A stretch of DNA of 64,000 nucleotides from Narthecium ossifragum (GCA_963920575.1 OY986968.1:449001-513000), one strand, 5' to 3'; counted from the stretch's first letter, positions 16,837-29,161 are shown. The notes: generated by a model from the letters alone, not told the origin. A program made the numbers and translations.

Positions 16837-19800
16837 TAAGTGTTTTTCGATATATCTTCAGCTAAGGCAATAGATTTTAGAGAGAGAAAGAGAGGTCACT
16901 TAAGGTTTGAGTTTCATAATGTATGCTCATCCATGAATGATTCTTGCCACATACTGTTTCTAAAAAGCTATTGGGTGTGCTCTCTTCTTTTCATGCGAAG
17001 GTTCAAAGGTGGTCTCCCTCCACTGTCTCCTGTTGGAAGGTATGCATGGCAAGCACCATTGATGGAAGCCAAGGAAAAAGGCTAGCTTTTTATTCAAGGT
17101 TTGAACTGCATTTGGCCACCACTCCCATTCCTACATTTGCTCATTCAAAGAGTTCAAGAAAGACTGTAATCAATTGTACTCAAGAGGTTTATGGTCTGAT
17201 GAGCAAAGACTAACAGCCTTTATATTGATGCCTTCGTATCTCTTTTCAGAACCTAAAGGAACTAACTTTGAGAAAGTTCAATAGTAGATATTCTAAAAGG
17301 GTGCATGTTTTAGTTCAAACAGAGTGCTCAGTGTGCGTTGCATGATAGCACATAAGAAGCAATAATACTAATAATTAATCTCAAACATGGCAGACCATCT
17401 TTGATAACTTTTGTGGTATTCTTCTTGCTTTCCAGACAGATTCAAGCAGAAAAGAGGTGTTAAAAGGTCCAAAAGGTTATCTTTTCTGTGATTATTAATC
17501 GTCTTACATCCACATAGCAAAACAGGTCAATGAAACAATGTCAAAAAAAAAAAAAAAAAAAAAATCAGAACTCCGGGAATTAAAGCCATAAGTTAAGAAA
17601 CTGAATCAAATGTTAACTCAGCAGTTGCACCAATCTTAGTGATAACTATGTTTCACCTGCCAATCCTACTCCAACTAGAAACTTACTCTTTTTTAGTAGT
17701 CATTTTCATGTAAAGATTTGGTGAAGTCATTGTTTTGATTTTCTAAAGCTCCTTCTCCAGCTAGCGTTCCTATATAGATGATCTCAGAAAAGAAAGCAAA
17801 CGTGTAGTTGTAGCCATAGAAACACAAGACAAGTGATAACCTATAAGAATCTATCTCTCATGAGTAGTGGAGAACAAGGACATGGCAGTACTGTGCTTGT
17901 GAATGGCTAGCCAAACTTTTGCCTCTGTTTCCAGATTCTTTAACCAGACTGTCAACGGCCACCCTATTTTTCAATTCCAGAATTTTCTCATAGTTTATGA
18001 ACAGATTATTAGTAGATCCAGTTCAGATGGGCTGTCAGAATTCCCATTCATAGTATTCAATTTGTTTGACTATTGGTGTGTAAAATGCTATTCTCCTTAA
18101 CATTGATGTTAGAAGTAAGTACTATGTAGAGTTTACAAGTAACTGTTCACAGTAACTAGATAGCAACTGTTCACATTCACGGTAACTAAATAATTATCTG
18201 ATCTAGCTAGGATTATGAGAGTCCTCGTTCTTATCCTTCATCAACATGCTCGGACTGCTCGACGAGTTGTTCTTCGATCAACATAGTGAAATTAATGCTA
18301 CCCAAATGTCTGTCTTCTTTAAAGAAAACACTGCTTAATTAACAGAGGTACAAGAAGAAGAACTTTCAACTATTTAAGTGTGGTCCTCTCCCAGAGATAG
18401 TTGTGCTCTTTACCACTTCTCCTATCCTATCTGGAGATATAGCCTGACATGGGCTATATACAAACTTTCCAACATGAATAAAGAGGGGAACCATCACATG
18501 GCTACCTCACAGTAGACCCCCATGAAGCTTAGCAATAACTTCTCCAGTTCTCCTATCTTCTTTTCTACCTACCAATTAAGCTTAGTCTACACTTTGACAT
18601 CATTATACTACAAGGAAAGCAAAAACTATTACAATGGTCTCCTCATTGCTGTCTTCAAAGTGAGAAATTAATAAGCATAGGATTCCTCATGATTATAATT
18701 TAATCTCCCTTAAGCATCACCCTTAGCACTACGTTTAGATATTGTCCCCTTGATGAGGTAGCATTGGTACGTATTCTAATCTTTTTTGCATGTCTTGCCC
18801 ATACCTCACAATTAGTATCTTTTTCAGTAACAAAAGCGGTTAACAAAGAGAATTTCTAGGCCTTAGCATGTGCAATATCTATCTAAATTTTTACGTGTTT
18901 TTATTTTGTTGGTTTCTCGGAGTGGGATTAGAATCTATTCTACAGGCAAGCTATGGAAAGCATGCATGAGTTCCACTGAGAGAGATATCCTAGTCCATTT
19001 GGCTATTGTGAGAAAGGGAGAGGTGAGGGGGAGGTCATTGTGGGCCAAATAATTCTTTGTGCTCTCTTCTTTTGGATACTGCTTCTGAGGCAGTGAGTGG
19101 GCTTTGTGGGGGAGGGAAAAGAGAATATATATATATTTATATATGAGGACATAAAGAGAGTGCTATGGAAGTGGCATGCATCATTGCCAGATGCCCTCAA
19201 AAAAGAACTTGGACAAGGGCCCCCACCTTGGTGCAACCACAGCTATACCCTCCACCAGTGAGAATCTAGCTAAGTTTTCTTTTTCCTCCTTTGAACAATC
19301 CTAATTAAGCTGTGAGGCTACTTGATTTCCTCTAAGATGAGCAATAAGCTTCTGTTGCTCATAACATTATTAGAGTATAACTATTGCCAAAACAATTTAC
19401 TATGGGAGGAAAGAAAGATATTAAAGTATAACTAAATTGATTAGATTCAAAATTTCCTCCTGGCTTAATTTTTTCAGATAATTAACAATTTTGAAATGAT
19501 AAGAGAGCAGATATTGAGGGTTTCAATCCTGAAAGAAAGACACTACAATTTGGTTTAGGTGATGACAATCATTTTTCCATCAGCTTAATTTTATAGAGTA
19601 ATTGACAAGTTTAATGTTGTATCAGAGTAGACATTGAGAGTTTGAATGCTGACTTCTCTTCAATTGTTCTTTTTACTACAAACATCTTTATCGATTAGGA
19701 AGGAATTATCTATTGTTGGTTTGATTGTGTTGTTTCTTACTGTAACAAAACTCAGCACTTTCGCATTTCAAGTTGATAAAAAAACTTTTCCTTGAGACAG

Positions 19801-20342
19801 CCCTTCTTAAATTTGACAGGATAGAAAAGCTTTCAATTAGCTAGCTATTGAGGTCTTCTCCAAAGAGTATTGCAGTGGAGCTTGTGGGTCACTCAGGTGA
19901 AGGACATCAATTCTATTAGACAATTCCATTACTTTTTTCGTACTCTCAGCTGTGCTGAATAACAGTTAAAGCCAAGAGACTCAATGCATCAAATGCACAT
20001 AAATACAGAAACAGGTCAAAATGGCAGACAGGTGACTGATGAACAAACCCACTCAGATCCACATTAAAATCATCAAAATTTTCTGAAAAAATTATGACAG
20101 TATCCACATCCATATTTTTGACTGAGAAAAACGAAAGTGAAGTAGCTTTGATAGCTAGTTGTCATTAAAAACCCCGCAAACATTAGTTAACTGACACAAA
20201 GAACATCTAGGAAACTGGGAAAGAGACACAAAGAAAAGAAGTTTATTAGAAAACAAAGGATCAAAGAAAGGAATAACAATGGAAACACAATGAAAAGAAG
20301 AGAAAAGCTAAAGTTCCTGCTAGCTCTGCAAAACCTCCCTCC

Positions 20343-20344
<2 letters not shown>

Positions 20345-20423
<79 letters not shown>

Positions 20424-20425
20424 TC
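20345..20425 (+). repeat. (CT)n microsatellite upstream of the neprosin gene
   Basis: About 80 bp of almost pure CT, degrading into CTCTCTAT units at the 3' end. It lies roughly 130 bp upstream of the putative TATA box of the neprosin-domain gene, so it is in the promoter. CT/GA tracts can act as GAGA-like elements in plants; here that is only inference. Confidence 0.9.
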
Positions 20426-20552
20426 CTCCACCTACCAATAAAACCCATGATTTGAAGACCTTTAAATCCTCTCATTACTCCTCTCCCCATGCCCACATGG
20501 AGAGACCTCTAGAAAACACCACCCCATTAGTCCTCCTATAGTTTTATAAGGA

Positions 20553-20560
20553 TATAAAAG
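20553..20560 (+). promoter_or_regulatory. TATA box of the neprosin-domain gene
   Basis: TATAAAAG in the context GGATATAAAAGGGGGAGG, about 254 bp before the chosen ATG at 20807. The transcript start would fall near 20585-20590. The leader then includes a 7-codon upstream ORF starting at 20616 and ending at 20639. Confidence 0.6.
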
Positions 20561-20806
20561 GGGGAGGAGGAGAGATGGGTTTTTCTGTTATTAAGAGGAT
20601 TCCCTGGCATTGGAAATGGTGAGTGGTGCTCTGGATTGAATTCCATGGGTGTTTCTTTAAGGAGAAACACTATGGAGAGAGACTTTTTAATAGGAAGAAG
20701 GGGGCCATATGAACACAGTTGTAGAAGAAGAAGAAGACAACCATACCAATGTCCTCATGTAGAGACAGCACTAGAGCCAGAATCAGAGCTCCAAAATTCT
20801 CCAGGA

Positions 20807-23800
20807 ATGGCTTCTAGCTACTGCAAGCAGTCTCCAATCATTGTCATCTTTGTTGGGTTCCTTCTCCTTGGAGCCATTAGCCCAGCCACCTCGACGGCGG
20901 CGGGGAACAACACTTTCCGGTCGGCGGAGGAGCTGCTCAAGTATAGGAGGACTAGAGCTCATCTCAAGAGGGTCAACAAGCCTGCTGTGAAAACAATCCA
21001 GGCATTGTCTCCAATCCATTAAAAATCCTATTTTTCTTTGCATTTAGCTGCTTTGTAGGAGTTTGGTGACAATGGTTTCATGGATTCTTTGCGTGCAGAG
21101 TCCTGATGGTGATATAATAGACTGTGTGCTATCTAATCTCCAACCAGCATTTGATCATCCCAAACTAAGAGGACAGAAGCCATTGGTATGCAACGATGCT
21201 TGTATGAAGTTTTCAGCTGATGGGCTTTAGCAAGTGCTATTTGAAGAGCTAAAAGTTTGGTTTTTTTTTTGGTTGCAGGATCCGCCGGAGAGACCAAAAG
21301 GCTATGAGCCGACCGGCAACACGACGACCGAGAGCTTCCAGAAATGGCAGAGCTCCGGCGAATCGTGCCCGGATGGCACTGTACCAGTTCGGAGAACTAC
21401 AGAAGGAGATATCTTCAGAGCCAGCTCCTTCAAGAGGTTCGGAAGGAAGCCGGCGGCGAGAGTCCGGCGTGATTCCACCGGCACCGGCCATGAGGTCCTT
21501 TCTCTACTGCTAAAACAACCGCTTTCTTCTTTTTTTCCTTCTTAAAAAGCCTAAATGTACTCAAATCTTTCAGTGTCTTCAATAGATTCATCATAAAACA
21601 CCTCTCTTCTTAGGCAGATCCTGAAACAGAAAGTTTCCATCTCTAATAATTTGTTTTGCTTCAACTACTAGAGGAAAAGATTAGAACTCACTGGAAGTAC
21701 TAAAAAAGAGTATCTCTAGCTACTAAGGGTTTTTTAATCCATGCGTTTCCTAAATTTTCTTGGAAATCAAATCAACTAGACTCCAAACAAAGCTCTAAAT
21801 AATCAACAATGGATCTCCATGTGCATCAACAGAAGCTTCATGGGGAGAAACCAATGAGGCATTTGACTTGATACTTGGGAGTACTAGAAGCTAGTGATTC
21901 TGGCCTCATCTGATTAATTTATGACACTTTGTTAGGATTTTCATGTACCATATTAGGTAGTCCTTTTAAAATATGGATGGATATTAGGTAGCTTGATGCA
22001 CCTAATCTTGGCAGCTATTTATTATGCTTGCATTGACTATATAGTAATGGCTACAGCATGCAGTTGGATATGTTTCTGGGGATCAGTATTATGGTGCCAA
22101 AGCTAGCTTAAATGTGTGGGCACCTCAAGTAACCACTGCATCTGAGTTCAGCTTATCACAGATTTGGGTCATCTCAGGCTCCTTTGGTGATGATCTCAAT
22201 ACAATTGAAGCTGGTTGGCAGGTACCCCCCAAAAAAAACCCACAAAATTCATGCCACATAGTTTCCAAAATTTGATTTTTATTTGATTTTATTTTTTTAC
22301 CTTATTAATCTGAATTCCAATTAATGCAAGCAGTTGCTGCATATATTTGTCTTCGAATTTCTTTGTAGCTTTTTCCTCTATAAAACTCTATGTTAAAAAC
22401 TTTTAATGGAATTTATTGAAACTGATTCATCGGCTTTCGTTTCATATGTAGATCACTGGTGAATTATTTTTTATGGATTGCTGTTAAGCTTAAAATTTTA
22501 TTTTGTAGTGCTAATTAAGAGAATAATTGGTGTTTCATAAATTTTCTTCAGGTTAGTCCACAGCTGTATGGAGATAACTATCCAAGGTTCTTCACTTACT
22601 GGACAGTAAGTACCCAATTAGTCACTAACCTAGTAAATTTTTTTTTTACTGAATGATGTGCATAAAAATATATAACTGGCAACTGATCATACAATGATCT
22701 GCAAAAATCGCAGACCGATGCGTATCAGGCGACCGGTTGCTACAATCTCTTGTGTTCAGGCTTCATCCAAACCAATAACAAGATTGCGATTGGCGCAGCG
22801 ATCTCCCCTACTTCAGCTTACAGCAGGGGGCAATTCGATATCAGTCTGCTAATTTGGAAGGTAAATTTTTTTTCTTTGAAATCTAAATTAATAGTGAAGC
22901 AAGCAAGCACATATGTTAAAATTACAGCTAATATTAAAAAAAAAATCATCATGGTGAATGGAAAACTAGCTAGATTTAGTTTGAAGAAAATATATAGGAA
23001 GGAATAGTTATGCCTTGCTCCAGGTTGTTCTCTCTTAGATCTTCCACATAGAAAAGTAGATGCTGGGTGGTCTCAAGGCTGCCATATGCACATTGTGGAG
23101 TCCACCACTTGCTAGTTGGTGCTGATGATGTTCTGATCCAAATCCTCTGGTTGGTTGGTGGTTCACAGTGCACTCCATGCTCCATTCCTTTGTGCAGTCC
23201 CACATAACACTTTCCATGTCTTGTTTTATATCTTATCTCAGCTCAAAAAAGAAATAATTAGGAATCCAAAATACCAAATTTGATTTCTTATTCTCAGTAC
23301 ATGTATCATTTATCTAATTTTTTGAAGAGTTTTCAATTTTTTTCTTCTTTTTTTTTTGAAAATTTCAGATTTTATTGACGTAATTAAAGAGGAGAGCTAA
23401 TTAATTACCTGAGTTTGGAACGATTAATGTAGGATCCGAATCATGGGAATTGGTGGCTAGAGTTCGGATCAGGATTGCTAGTGGGCTACTGGCCGTCGTT
23501 CTTGTTCAGTCATCTAGCTGAGCATGCAAGCATGGTGCAGTTCGGCGGCGAGATTGTGAACACCCGGCCGTCAGGATACCACACGTCGACCCAAATGGGC
23601 AGCGGCCACTTCGCCGGAGAAGGCTTCGGCCGGGCATCTTATTTCCGGAACTTGCAAGTGGTTGACTGGGACAATAGCTTGATCCCATTGTCAAATCTCA
23701 AAGTTCTTGCTGATCATCCTAATTGCTATGATATAAGAGGAGGAATGAACAGTGTTTGGGGTAATTATTTTTATTACGGAGGTCCAGGAAGAAATGTTAG

Positions 23801-23810
23801 GTGTCCCTGA
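20807..23810 (+). CDS. Neprosin-domain protein (DUF239, with activation-peptide domain)
   Basis: Secreted neprosin-family protein (putative glutamic prolyl peptidase), about 413 residues. Exons: 20807-21001, 21099-21185, 21279-21494, 22057-22221, 22552-22605, 22714-22860, 23433-23810. Residues 1-30 form a signal peptide (SPIIVIFVGFLLLGAISP). The activation-peptide domain follows: FRSAEELLKYRRTRAHL, KTIQSPDGDIIDC and QPAFDHPKL. The DUF239 domain starts at HEHAVGYVSGDQYYGAKASL. Glu217 in IEAGWQVSPQLYGD and Glu298 in GNWWLEFG fall where the neprosin catalytic glutamates are expected. The end is YFYYGGPGRNVRCP. The start at 20807 was chosen because the signal peptide follows directly. An upstream in-frame ATG (20645) would add 54 basic residues before it. 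Intron 1 appears to use a GC donor (CAG then GCATTG), since only this keeps the conserved IQSPDGD. Substrate unknown. Confidence 0.88.
22976..23203 (-). pseudogene. Possible zf-RVT (LINE reverse-transcriptase zinc finger) remnant
   Basis: In the last intron of the neprosin gene, antisense to it, a frame carries WWTPQCAYGSLETTQHLLFY. This resembles the C..C....ETTQHL.F.C region of plant zf-RVT domains, with the final cysteine lost. It is short and without a start or neighbouring RT domain. The match is weak and could be chance. Confidence 0.3.
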
Positions 23811-24523
23811 AAAAATGGAAGAGAGTTCTTTTCTTTTCTTTTCTTTCTTTTTAAAATCTTGGTTTTGTCTTTAGAATATTAGGATTCACCTCACCACAAA
23901 ATGTTTCCTCCTTGTTTTTTTTTTTGTTTTTTTCCCCTTTGTTTGCTAGCTCCTAACAAGTAATTGATTATTTTATACAACTTCTGGGGGCTATTTGTAA
24001 ATCTGAAGACAGGAATAGTGAATTTATATATACCTTGCCTTGTGTCTCAGTCTCATCGTATAGTTTTTTTTTAAAAAATAAAAAAATAAATTTTCAGACG
24101 AGTAAATAAACTTAAAAAGGCTGCCAAATAACATCTGAGTGACCAAAAATCTCAATCTTTAAAAAAAAAGAGGACAGGATTAAACTAAACCTTGATTGCA
24201 ATGAATCAAGCAAGCAATATATCTATAGATATAGATAGATATAAAGTCTCTTTCATGGCACTCTCATCCCATGTGCATGCATAGAACTTGGTAAACATAG
24301 CTTCCTTTAGTAATCCTAGGTAAATTATTCATATATAGTTGGAGACAGTCTGCTGTCTCTTGCTTCAAGTTCAAGTTACAATGGTTTTCCTCCTCCAAAA
24401 TCAATTGAACTCTGTGCCCGCTTTCTTCTGATATATATAGACATACTGGCTGCAATTACTAAAATGCAGGAGTCTCAGGTTTTGTACGTACGAATTTGCT
24501 ATTGTCTCAGCTGCTATATGAAC

Positions 24524-24525
<2 letters not shown>

Positions 24526-24571
<46 letters not shown>
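24526..24571. repeat. (AT)n microsatellite
   Basis: About 46 bp of pure alternating AT directly abuts the left end of the TIR element starting at 24572. Simple-sequence DNA. Confidence 0.95.
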
Positions 24572-24573
<2 letters not shown>

Positions 24574-25757
24574 CTGCGTTTGGTCTATCCCGGGATTAGA
24601 GGGGATAGAGATTAGTAACCCGGGATAAGTTGTGGGATAAAATTTATCCCACCTTGGTGTTTGGTTGAAAAAGTGGGGATAATGAGGTAATGATTACTTG
24701 GGATTGGTGAGGTGGAAAGTAATAAATGAATAATATTGGATGAAAAAGGTGGAATAGGAATAGGGATTGGTGAGGTGGAAAGTAAATTAATAATATTGGT
24801 ACTTTAATTAATAATATGATAATGCATAAATATTCACCTTGGCTTTAATAAATTACTTAATAATATGATAATACATATTATATTAATTAAAATATAATAT
24901 TACCACCCCACTCGTCTTATTCGACACCTCCTCTGCTAATCCCTCTCATATCAACACCTAATTATTTGTCACCCCACCGTGGCCTTCGGCGACGAACACG
25001 TGACCTCCACTTACATTAATATAATATGTTTTTATTTTTATTATAAATATAATTATTAATTTATACACATCAATGAGCTACCTTTTCTATTATTAATTTA
25101 TATTATATTAATTTATACACATCAATGAGCTACCTTTTATATTATTAATTTATACATATCAATGAGCTACCTTTTCTATTATTAATTTAATTTATATTAA
25201 TTTATATCATTAATTTATATACATCAATGAGCTACCTTTTCTATTATTAATTTATCTTATTAATTTAATTTATATTAATTTATATCATTAATTTATACAC
25301 ATCAATGAGCTACCTTTTATATTATTAATTTATACACATCAATGAGCTACCTTTTCTATTATTAATTTATACATATCAATGAGCTACCTTTTCTATTATT
25401 AATTTATATTTATTAATTTAATTTATATCATTAATTTATATACATCAATGAGCTACCTTTTCTATTATTAATTTATATTATATTAATTTATACACATCAA
25501 TGAACTTACTTTTCTATTATTAATTTAATTTTGGATTGGTGAGGTGTAAAATAAATTAATAATATTGGATGAAAAAGGTAGGATAAGAATAGGGACTGAT
25601 GAGGTGGAAAGTAGATGGGGTAGGTGGCAAGGGGGTTTTTGCATAAAACCCCCTCTAATCCTGGGATTAGGAATCCCAGGATAAATCTTATCTCGAGTGG
25701 GGATAAAGCCATGCTATCCCGGGATAAGAGCAGCCAATCCCAGTACCAAACAAGGCC
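24572..25757. mobile_element. 1.2 kb non-autonomous TIR element with internal minisatellite
   Basis: The left end GGCTGCGTTTGGTCTATCCC pairs imperfectly with the right end, which reads GGCCTTGTTTGGTACTGGG when reverse-complemented. Further inside, GGGATTAG and CCCGGGATA words occur in both arms in opposite sense. ATA lies directly outside both ends, though the left end sits in an AT microsatellite, so a target duplication is not certain. The core has no coding capacity. It holds about nine copies of a unit carrying ATCAATGAGCTACCTTTT between about 25068 and 25510, separated by ATTAATTTATA-type filler. Superfamily uncertain (PIF/Harbinger- or hAT-like). Confidence 0.6.
25065..25515. repeat. 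Minisatellite, about nine copies, 37-76 bp spacing
   Basis: The core word ATCAATGAGCTACCTTTT occurs near 25068, 25120, 25158, 25223, 25300, 25338, 25375 and 25443. A degenerate ninth copy (ATCAATGAACTTACTTTT) is near 25497. Spacing varies through different numbers of TATTAATTTA units, suggesting slippage or unequal exchange inside a transposable element. Confidence 0.8.
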
Positions 25758-26700
25758 ATAATAGATGGCTTGGATGATTGGATCTACGTCCACCAAAAGA
25801 TATCTAAGGAAAAAAAAATCCTCAGATGCAGTACCATCTACGGCAATGAAAACCGTGGTTTTAGATCTGCAAAAATGGATATGATCTGGTTTTTTTTAAG
25901 ATAATGCGACTGTAGAAATTAAGCATTAAAAAAAAAACGTAAGTGGAAACCGGCAAGTCCAGAGAAACAAAGACCATACCTTTTTTTTTTAATAGTTAAG
26001 CACGGCTGTGGGAGAGAGTACCGGCTGAGGGTGAGAGAGGATACCAATCATGGAACCCGAGTCCTTTACAGTACACTTTACATGACACCCAAGCTGTCAT
26101 ATCATACAAGCTAACAGAGGTTGTTTTGCAAATTGTGCTTAAAAGGATATCATATAGATTTACTAGACAGGGCGTGCCAGCCACCTGTTCCACCCCCTGT
26201 TATTCTTTTTTTCTCTATTCAACCCCTGTTCTTTGGTTATACTCATATATCACGTCATAAAATATTTTTTTATATAATGAAAGATATGGAGAATAATAAG
26301 AGCATTGGATGCATCAAAGTTAGATCGTAATGAACATTAGTTTTCCTAAGATTGGACTCCATTAAATTCTTCTTGGTTTGATCCAAATGCAACTTTTTTG
26401 CGATCCAATTTTTAAACATTGGTTTGGTAGACGACCGCTTACTATTAAGAGATGGATTGACTTGGACTTTCCATGTGAACTCTGAGAAATTAGTACTGGA
26501 CCACGAATCTCGCTAGCGCCCCAAGCGGCCCACCGAAGGATCTCGATTTACAACATCCAACCGTCCATCTAATAGGCTTGCAAATTATTAACGGCTGAGA
26601 TCCAAGTTATTGGCTCGCGGAGGGGCCACGACCCACGAGAGGCGCCCTCCCCCCACCTCCGGCTTCCCGTTGCCTCCCGCGTTTTAAAATACTAGTCTCA
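25758..26700. other. Intergenic region upstream of the methyltransferase gene
   Basis: AT-rich sequence that becomes GC-rich from about 26500 towards the presumed promoter. I see no coding exon. Poly-T and poly-A runs occur around 25980. Confidence 0.45.
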
Positions 26701-26754
26701 TCGCGCCTCTGGTGCTGAGCTAGTAGTGCTACTCGATCCGTCTCCGTCTGCGAG

Positions 26755-26785
26755 AAGTAAGCCCTAACCCTAATCCTAATTGGGT
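26755..26785 (+). promoter_or_regulatory. Telo-box (CCCTAACCCTAA) and putative 5'-UTR intron donor
   Basis: AGAAGTAAGCCCTAACCCTAATCC combines a GTAAGC donor-like site with a plant telo-box, a motif common near transcription starts of plant housekeeping genes. A matching acceptor, TTTTATTGTAG near 27430, would remove a roughly 0.68 kb intron from the leader of the methyltransferase gene at 27491. The splice assignment is inference. Confidence 0.45.
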
Positions 26786-27490
26786 CAACTACTCCGCGGT
26801 TTTCGAGGTCTACTTACGGAGATCCGAGCCGTCCCTGGGGGTTTGAATCTGCCAGAGTCTCTTTCTAGCCCACTTGGTTTTGCTCTTCCAATTCCTTGCC
26901 TTTACCTTTTGGAATTGTTTTTTCTCGAGTTTATAGATGGTTTTGGAGGTCGTTTTAGGTTCATTATGGTGAAATATGGATGAGTTTTGTTTAAATTTTT
27001 AGTGAGTTCGAGCTGGGTGAGAAATGGGTGAGGGGGATTCTGTTAGATTTGTTGATTGTTTTGGTTTTCTTGCTTCTTTTTAGTTGGTAAAGATTTGATC
27101 TTTGCTTTAATGTTTCATTAGTTTTCAGAAAGATGAAATCTTTAGCTAGTTGAGCTGACTTGTGGGTTTAGGTGTTTGCTTTTCAGTCGTGTGAGGTTTT
27201 AGGTTGCTGGATTTAAGGTGACCATCGAGGATGTATTAATATTTGAACCATCTTTTACTAGGATTTTGTAGAGGTTTGCGTTGAGAATCCAGCTAGACTG
27301 AAGTGGAGGAGAGATGAGCTCTTTGAATTTTTTTGAATTTTATCTCTGAAATCGGACAAACCCTGCATAAAAATTAAGAATTTGGGATTTCTGCCATAAA
27401 AATTGTGACAAATGTTGGTTTTATTGTAGTAGGAGCAAATAGTCCTTTGAAATCCTTTGCAGTTACTTTTGACACTGCTGTTGAGCAAGA

Positions 27491-28906
27491 ATGGAGAGGC
27501 ATTGCTTCGCAAAATGCAAGCTTTCAAGACTAATGGCTCTGCTCCAACTAGTTTTAGGCTGCTTCATCATCCTCATCAGCATCGCCACCATACACCGCTT
27601 CTACTCAGTCGGCCTGCTCCCTCCCGCAACCCTCGATTCATGCCAAAAGTTCCACACCATCAAGGATGGCTATGCTGACTTTGATCTCAAGGCCCTTTCT
27701 GACCGCGTCGAGGAAGTCATCGAGAAGATATCTGGTCTCCAGGATAAGCTCGAGGACACTGTGCAAAAGATCGACAAGAGCCGGAAGGACCCCAAGGCAG
27801 CAGCTCACAACATCACCAAAGCTGAGTTCCGGAGGTTCTTGGATGAAGAGGTGATCCAACCCCTATATAGTGCACACATTGCCCTTAGGTTGATTCGAAT
27901 ACCCAAGAATCATAATGGGTCAAATCTTACATCTCCAATTGAGGATCCTCTAATAAATTACTTTACTGTGGAGGAGATCCGGAAGTACATTACTTCGAAG
28001 GAGAACAGGGGAGGGAAGCTTAGTGTGTATGGCACCAGCAAGACATATAACACAATTGGCCATGCTTGTGTTCTGATGAGAAAAGAGCTCGAAGAGTACA
28101 TGAACTATGACATTGGTTCCTATTGCAAAGATGATTGGATTTTAGGCCAGAAGTTGATGTTGGGCGGTTGCGATCCATTGCCCAGAAGAAGGTGCATAAC
28201 TCGGGCTTCAAAGCTCTATCAGAGGCCATTGCCAATTAATATGTCGATGTGGACGGTACCCGATGAGAGGAATGTCAGGTGGAGCAACTACAAATGCCGG
28301 GACTACAAATGCCTATCGAGCAAGAACTTTGGGAGGGGGTTCTCAAAGTGCATTGGGTGTTTTGAATTGGACAAGGAGAAGCTCAAATGGGTCAAGAATG
28401 CAACGCTTGCTGATTTCCTCATAAGCGATGTGCTTGCTGTGAAGCCAGGGGAGATCAGGATCGGCTTGGATGTCAGTGTGGGGACTGGGAGCTTTGCTGC
28501 GAGGATGAGGGAGTGGAATGTGACCATCATATCCACAGCGATGAACATTGGTGCACCGTTCAGCGAGACAATTGCACTAAGAGGATTGGTGCCATTGTAC
28601 ACTAACCTGAACCAGAGGTTGCCATTCTTTGACAACACTTTGGACATGATCCACACAAGCGTGTTCTTTGATGGTTGGGTGGATCTACAGCTCCTGGACT
28701 ATGTACTGTTCGATTGGGACCGAGTTCTCAGGCCTGGAGGATTGCTGTGGGTTGACAAGTTCTTCTGCAACAGGAAGGATCTTGATGACTTCATGTATAT
28801 GTTCCTGCAGTTCAGGTACAGGAAACACAAGTGGGTGGTCACCTTCAAGTCCAAGGAGGAGGCGTATCTGTCTGCCTTGTTAGAGAAACTGCCCAGGTCA
28901 GTGTGA
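27491..28906 (+). CDS. Membrane-anchored SAM methyltransferase-like protein (At1g29790 type)
   Basis: Uninterrupted 471-residue ORF from an ATG. A basic N-terminus (MERHCFAKCKLSRL) and one membrane segment at about residues 14-35 (LMALLQLVLGCFIILISIAT) give a type II topology, probably Golgi or endomembrane. Residues 66-100 look like a coiled coil (SDRVEEVIEKISGLQDKL). The C-terminal half has a Rossmann methyltransferase fold: motif I at about 325-336 is GLDVSVGTGSFA, followed by FDNTLDMIHTS and DWDRVLRPGGLLWVDKFF. This arrangement matches the plant 'probable methyltransferase At1g29790' family. Conserved cysteines occur in the middle (YKCRDYKCLSSKNFGRGFSK, CIGCFELD). Motif I has VGTG rather than the usual GxGxG. 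The substrate is unknown; wall-polysaccharide modification would be a guess. Confidence 0.88.
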   Translation: MERHCFAKCKLSRLMALLQLVLGCFIILISIATIHRFYSVGLLPPATLDSCQKFHTIKDGYADFDLKALSDRVEEVIEKISGLQDKLEDTVQKIDKSRKDPKAAAHNITKAEFRRFLDEEVIQPLYSAHIALRLIRIPKNHNGSNLTSPIEDPLINYFTVEEIRKYITSKENRGGKLSVYGTSKTYNTIGHACVLMRKELEEYMNYDIGSYCKDDWILGQKLMLGGCDPLPRRRCITRASKLYQRPLPINMSMWTVPDERNVRWSNYKCRDYKCLSSKNFGRGFSKCIGCFELDKEKLKWVKNATLADFLISDVLAVKPGEIRIGLDVSVGTGSFAARMREWNVTIISTAMNIGAPFSETIALRGLVPLYTNLNQRLPFFDNTLDMIHTSVFFDGWVDLQLLDYVLFDWDRVLRPGGLLWVDKFFCNRKDLDDFMYMFLQFRYRKHKWVVTFKSKEEAYLSALLEKLPRSV

Positions 28907-29161
28907 TTTGTTTTGCCTACTTTAAAATCTCTCTAGGAACAGCAGAATAATCTCTTCTTACTTATGCTGTAAGTTGTAACCCATCAATGGCAAAGGGAAG
29001 ATGAGACTTCGCCACTTATGTAATCATTTTCGAGAAACTTTTACAAATAACTTTCTCTAACTTCATGCATAGATGGATTCTGAGAATCCCATAGGTCACT
29101 AGGATCTTCCGGTTCTTACATTCTATTACTGTCAAATATATGATGTTGATTAATCAAGTAA

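Larger units (their letters stand above)
15300..20500. other. Gene-poor intergenic block
   Basis: Between the CRAL-TRIO and neprosin genes I found no supported gene. Apart from the listed SINE, MITE and CACTA-like remnant, it holds a 22-base A run near 17541. It also has a diverged repeat pair at about 19455-19525 and 19575-19645, sharing ATTGAG.GTTT.AAT.CTGA. The reading frames present are short and show no domain I recognise. Confidence 0.5.

Noticed and set aside
20290..20541. Frame encoding a Ser-Leu repeat
   Set aside because: It is the (CT)n microsatellite read as codons.
25065..25515. Could the regular repeats be a CRISPR array?
   Set aside because: Plant nuclear context, AT-only variable filler instead of unique spacers, and location inside a TIR element.
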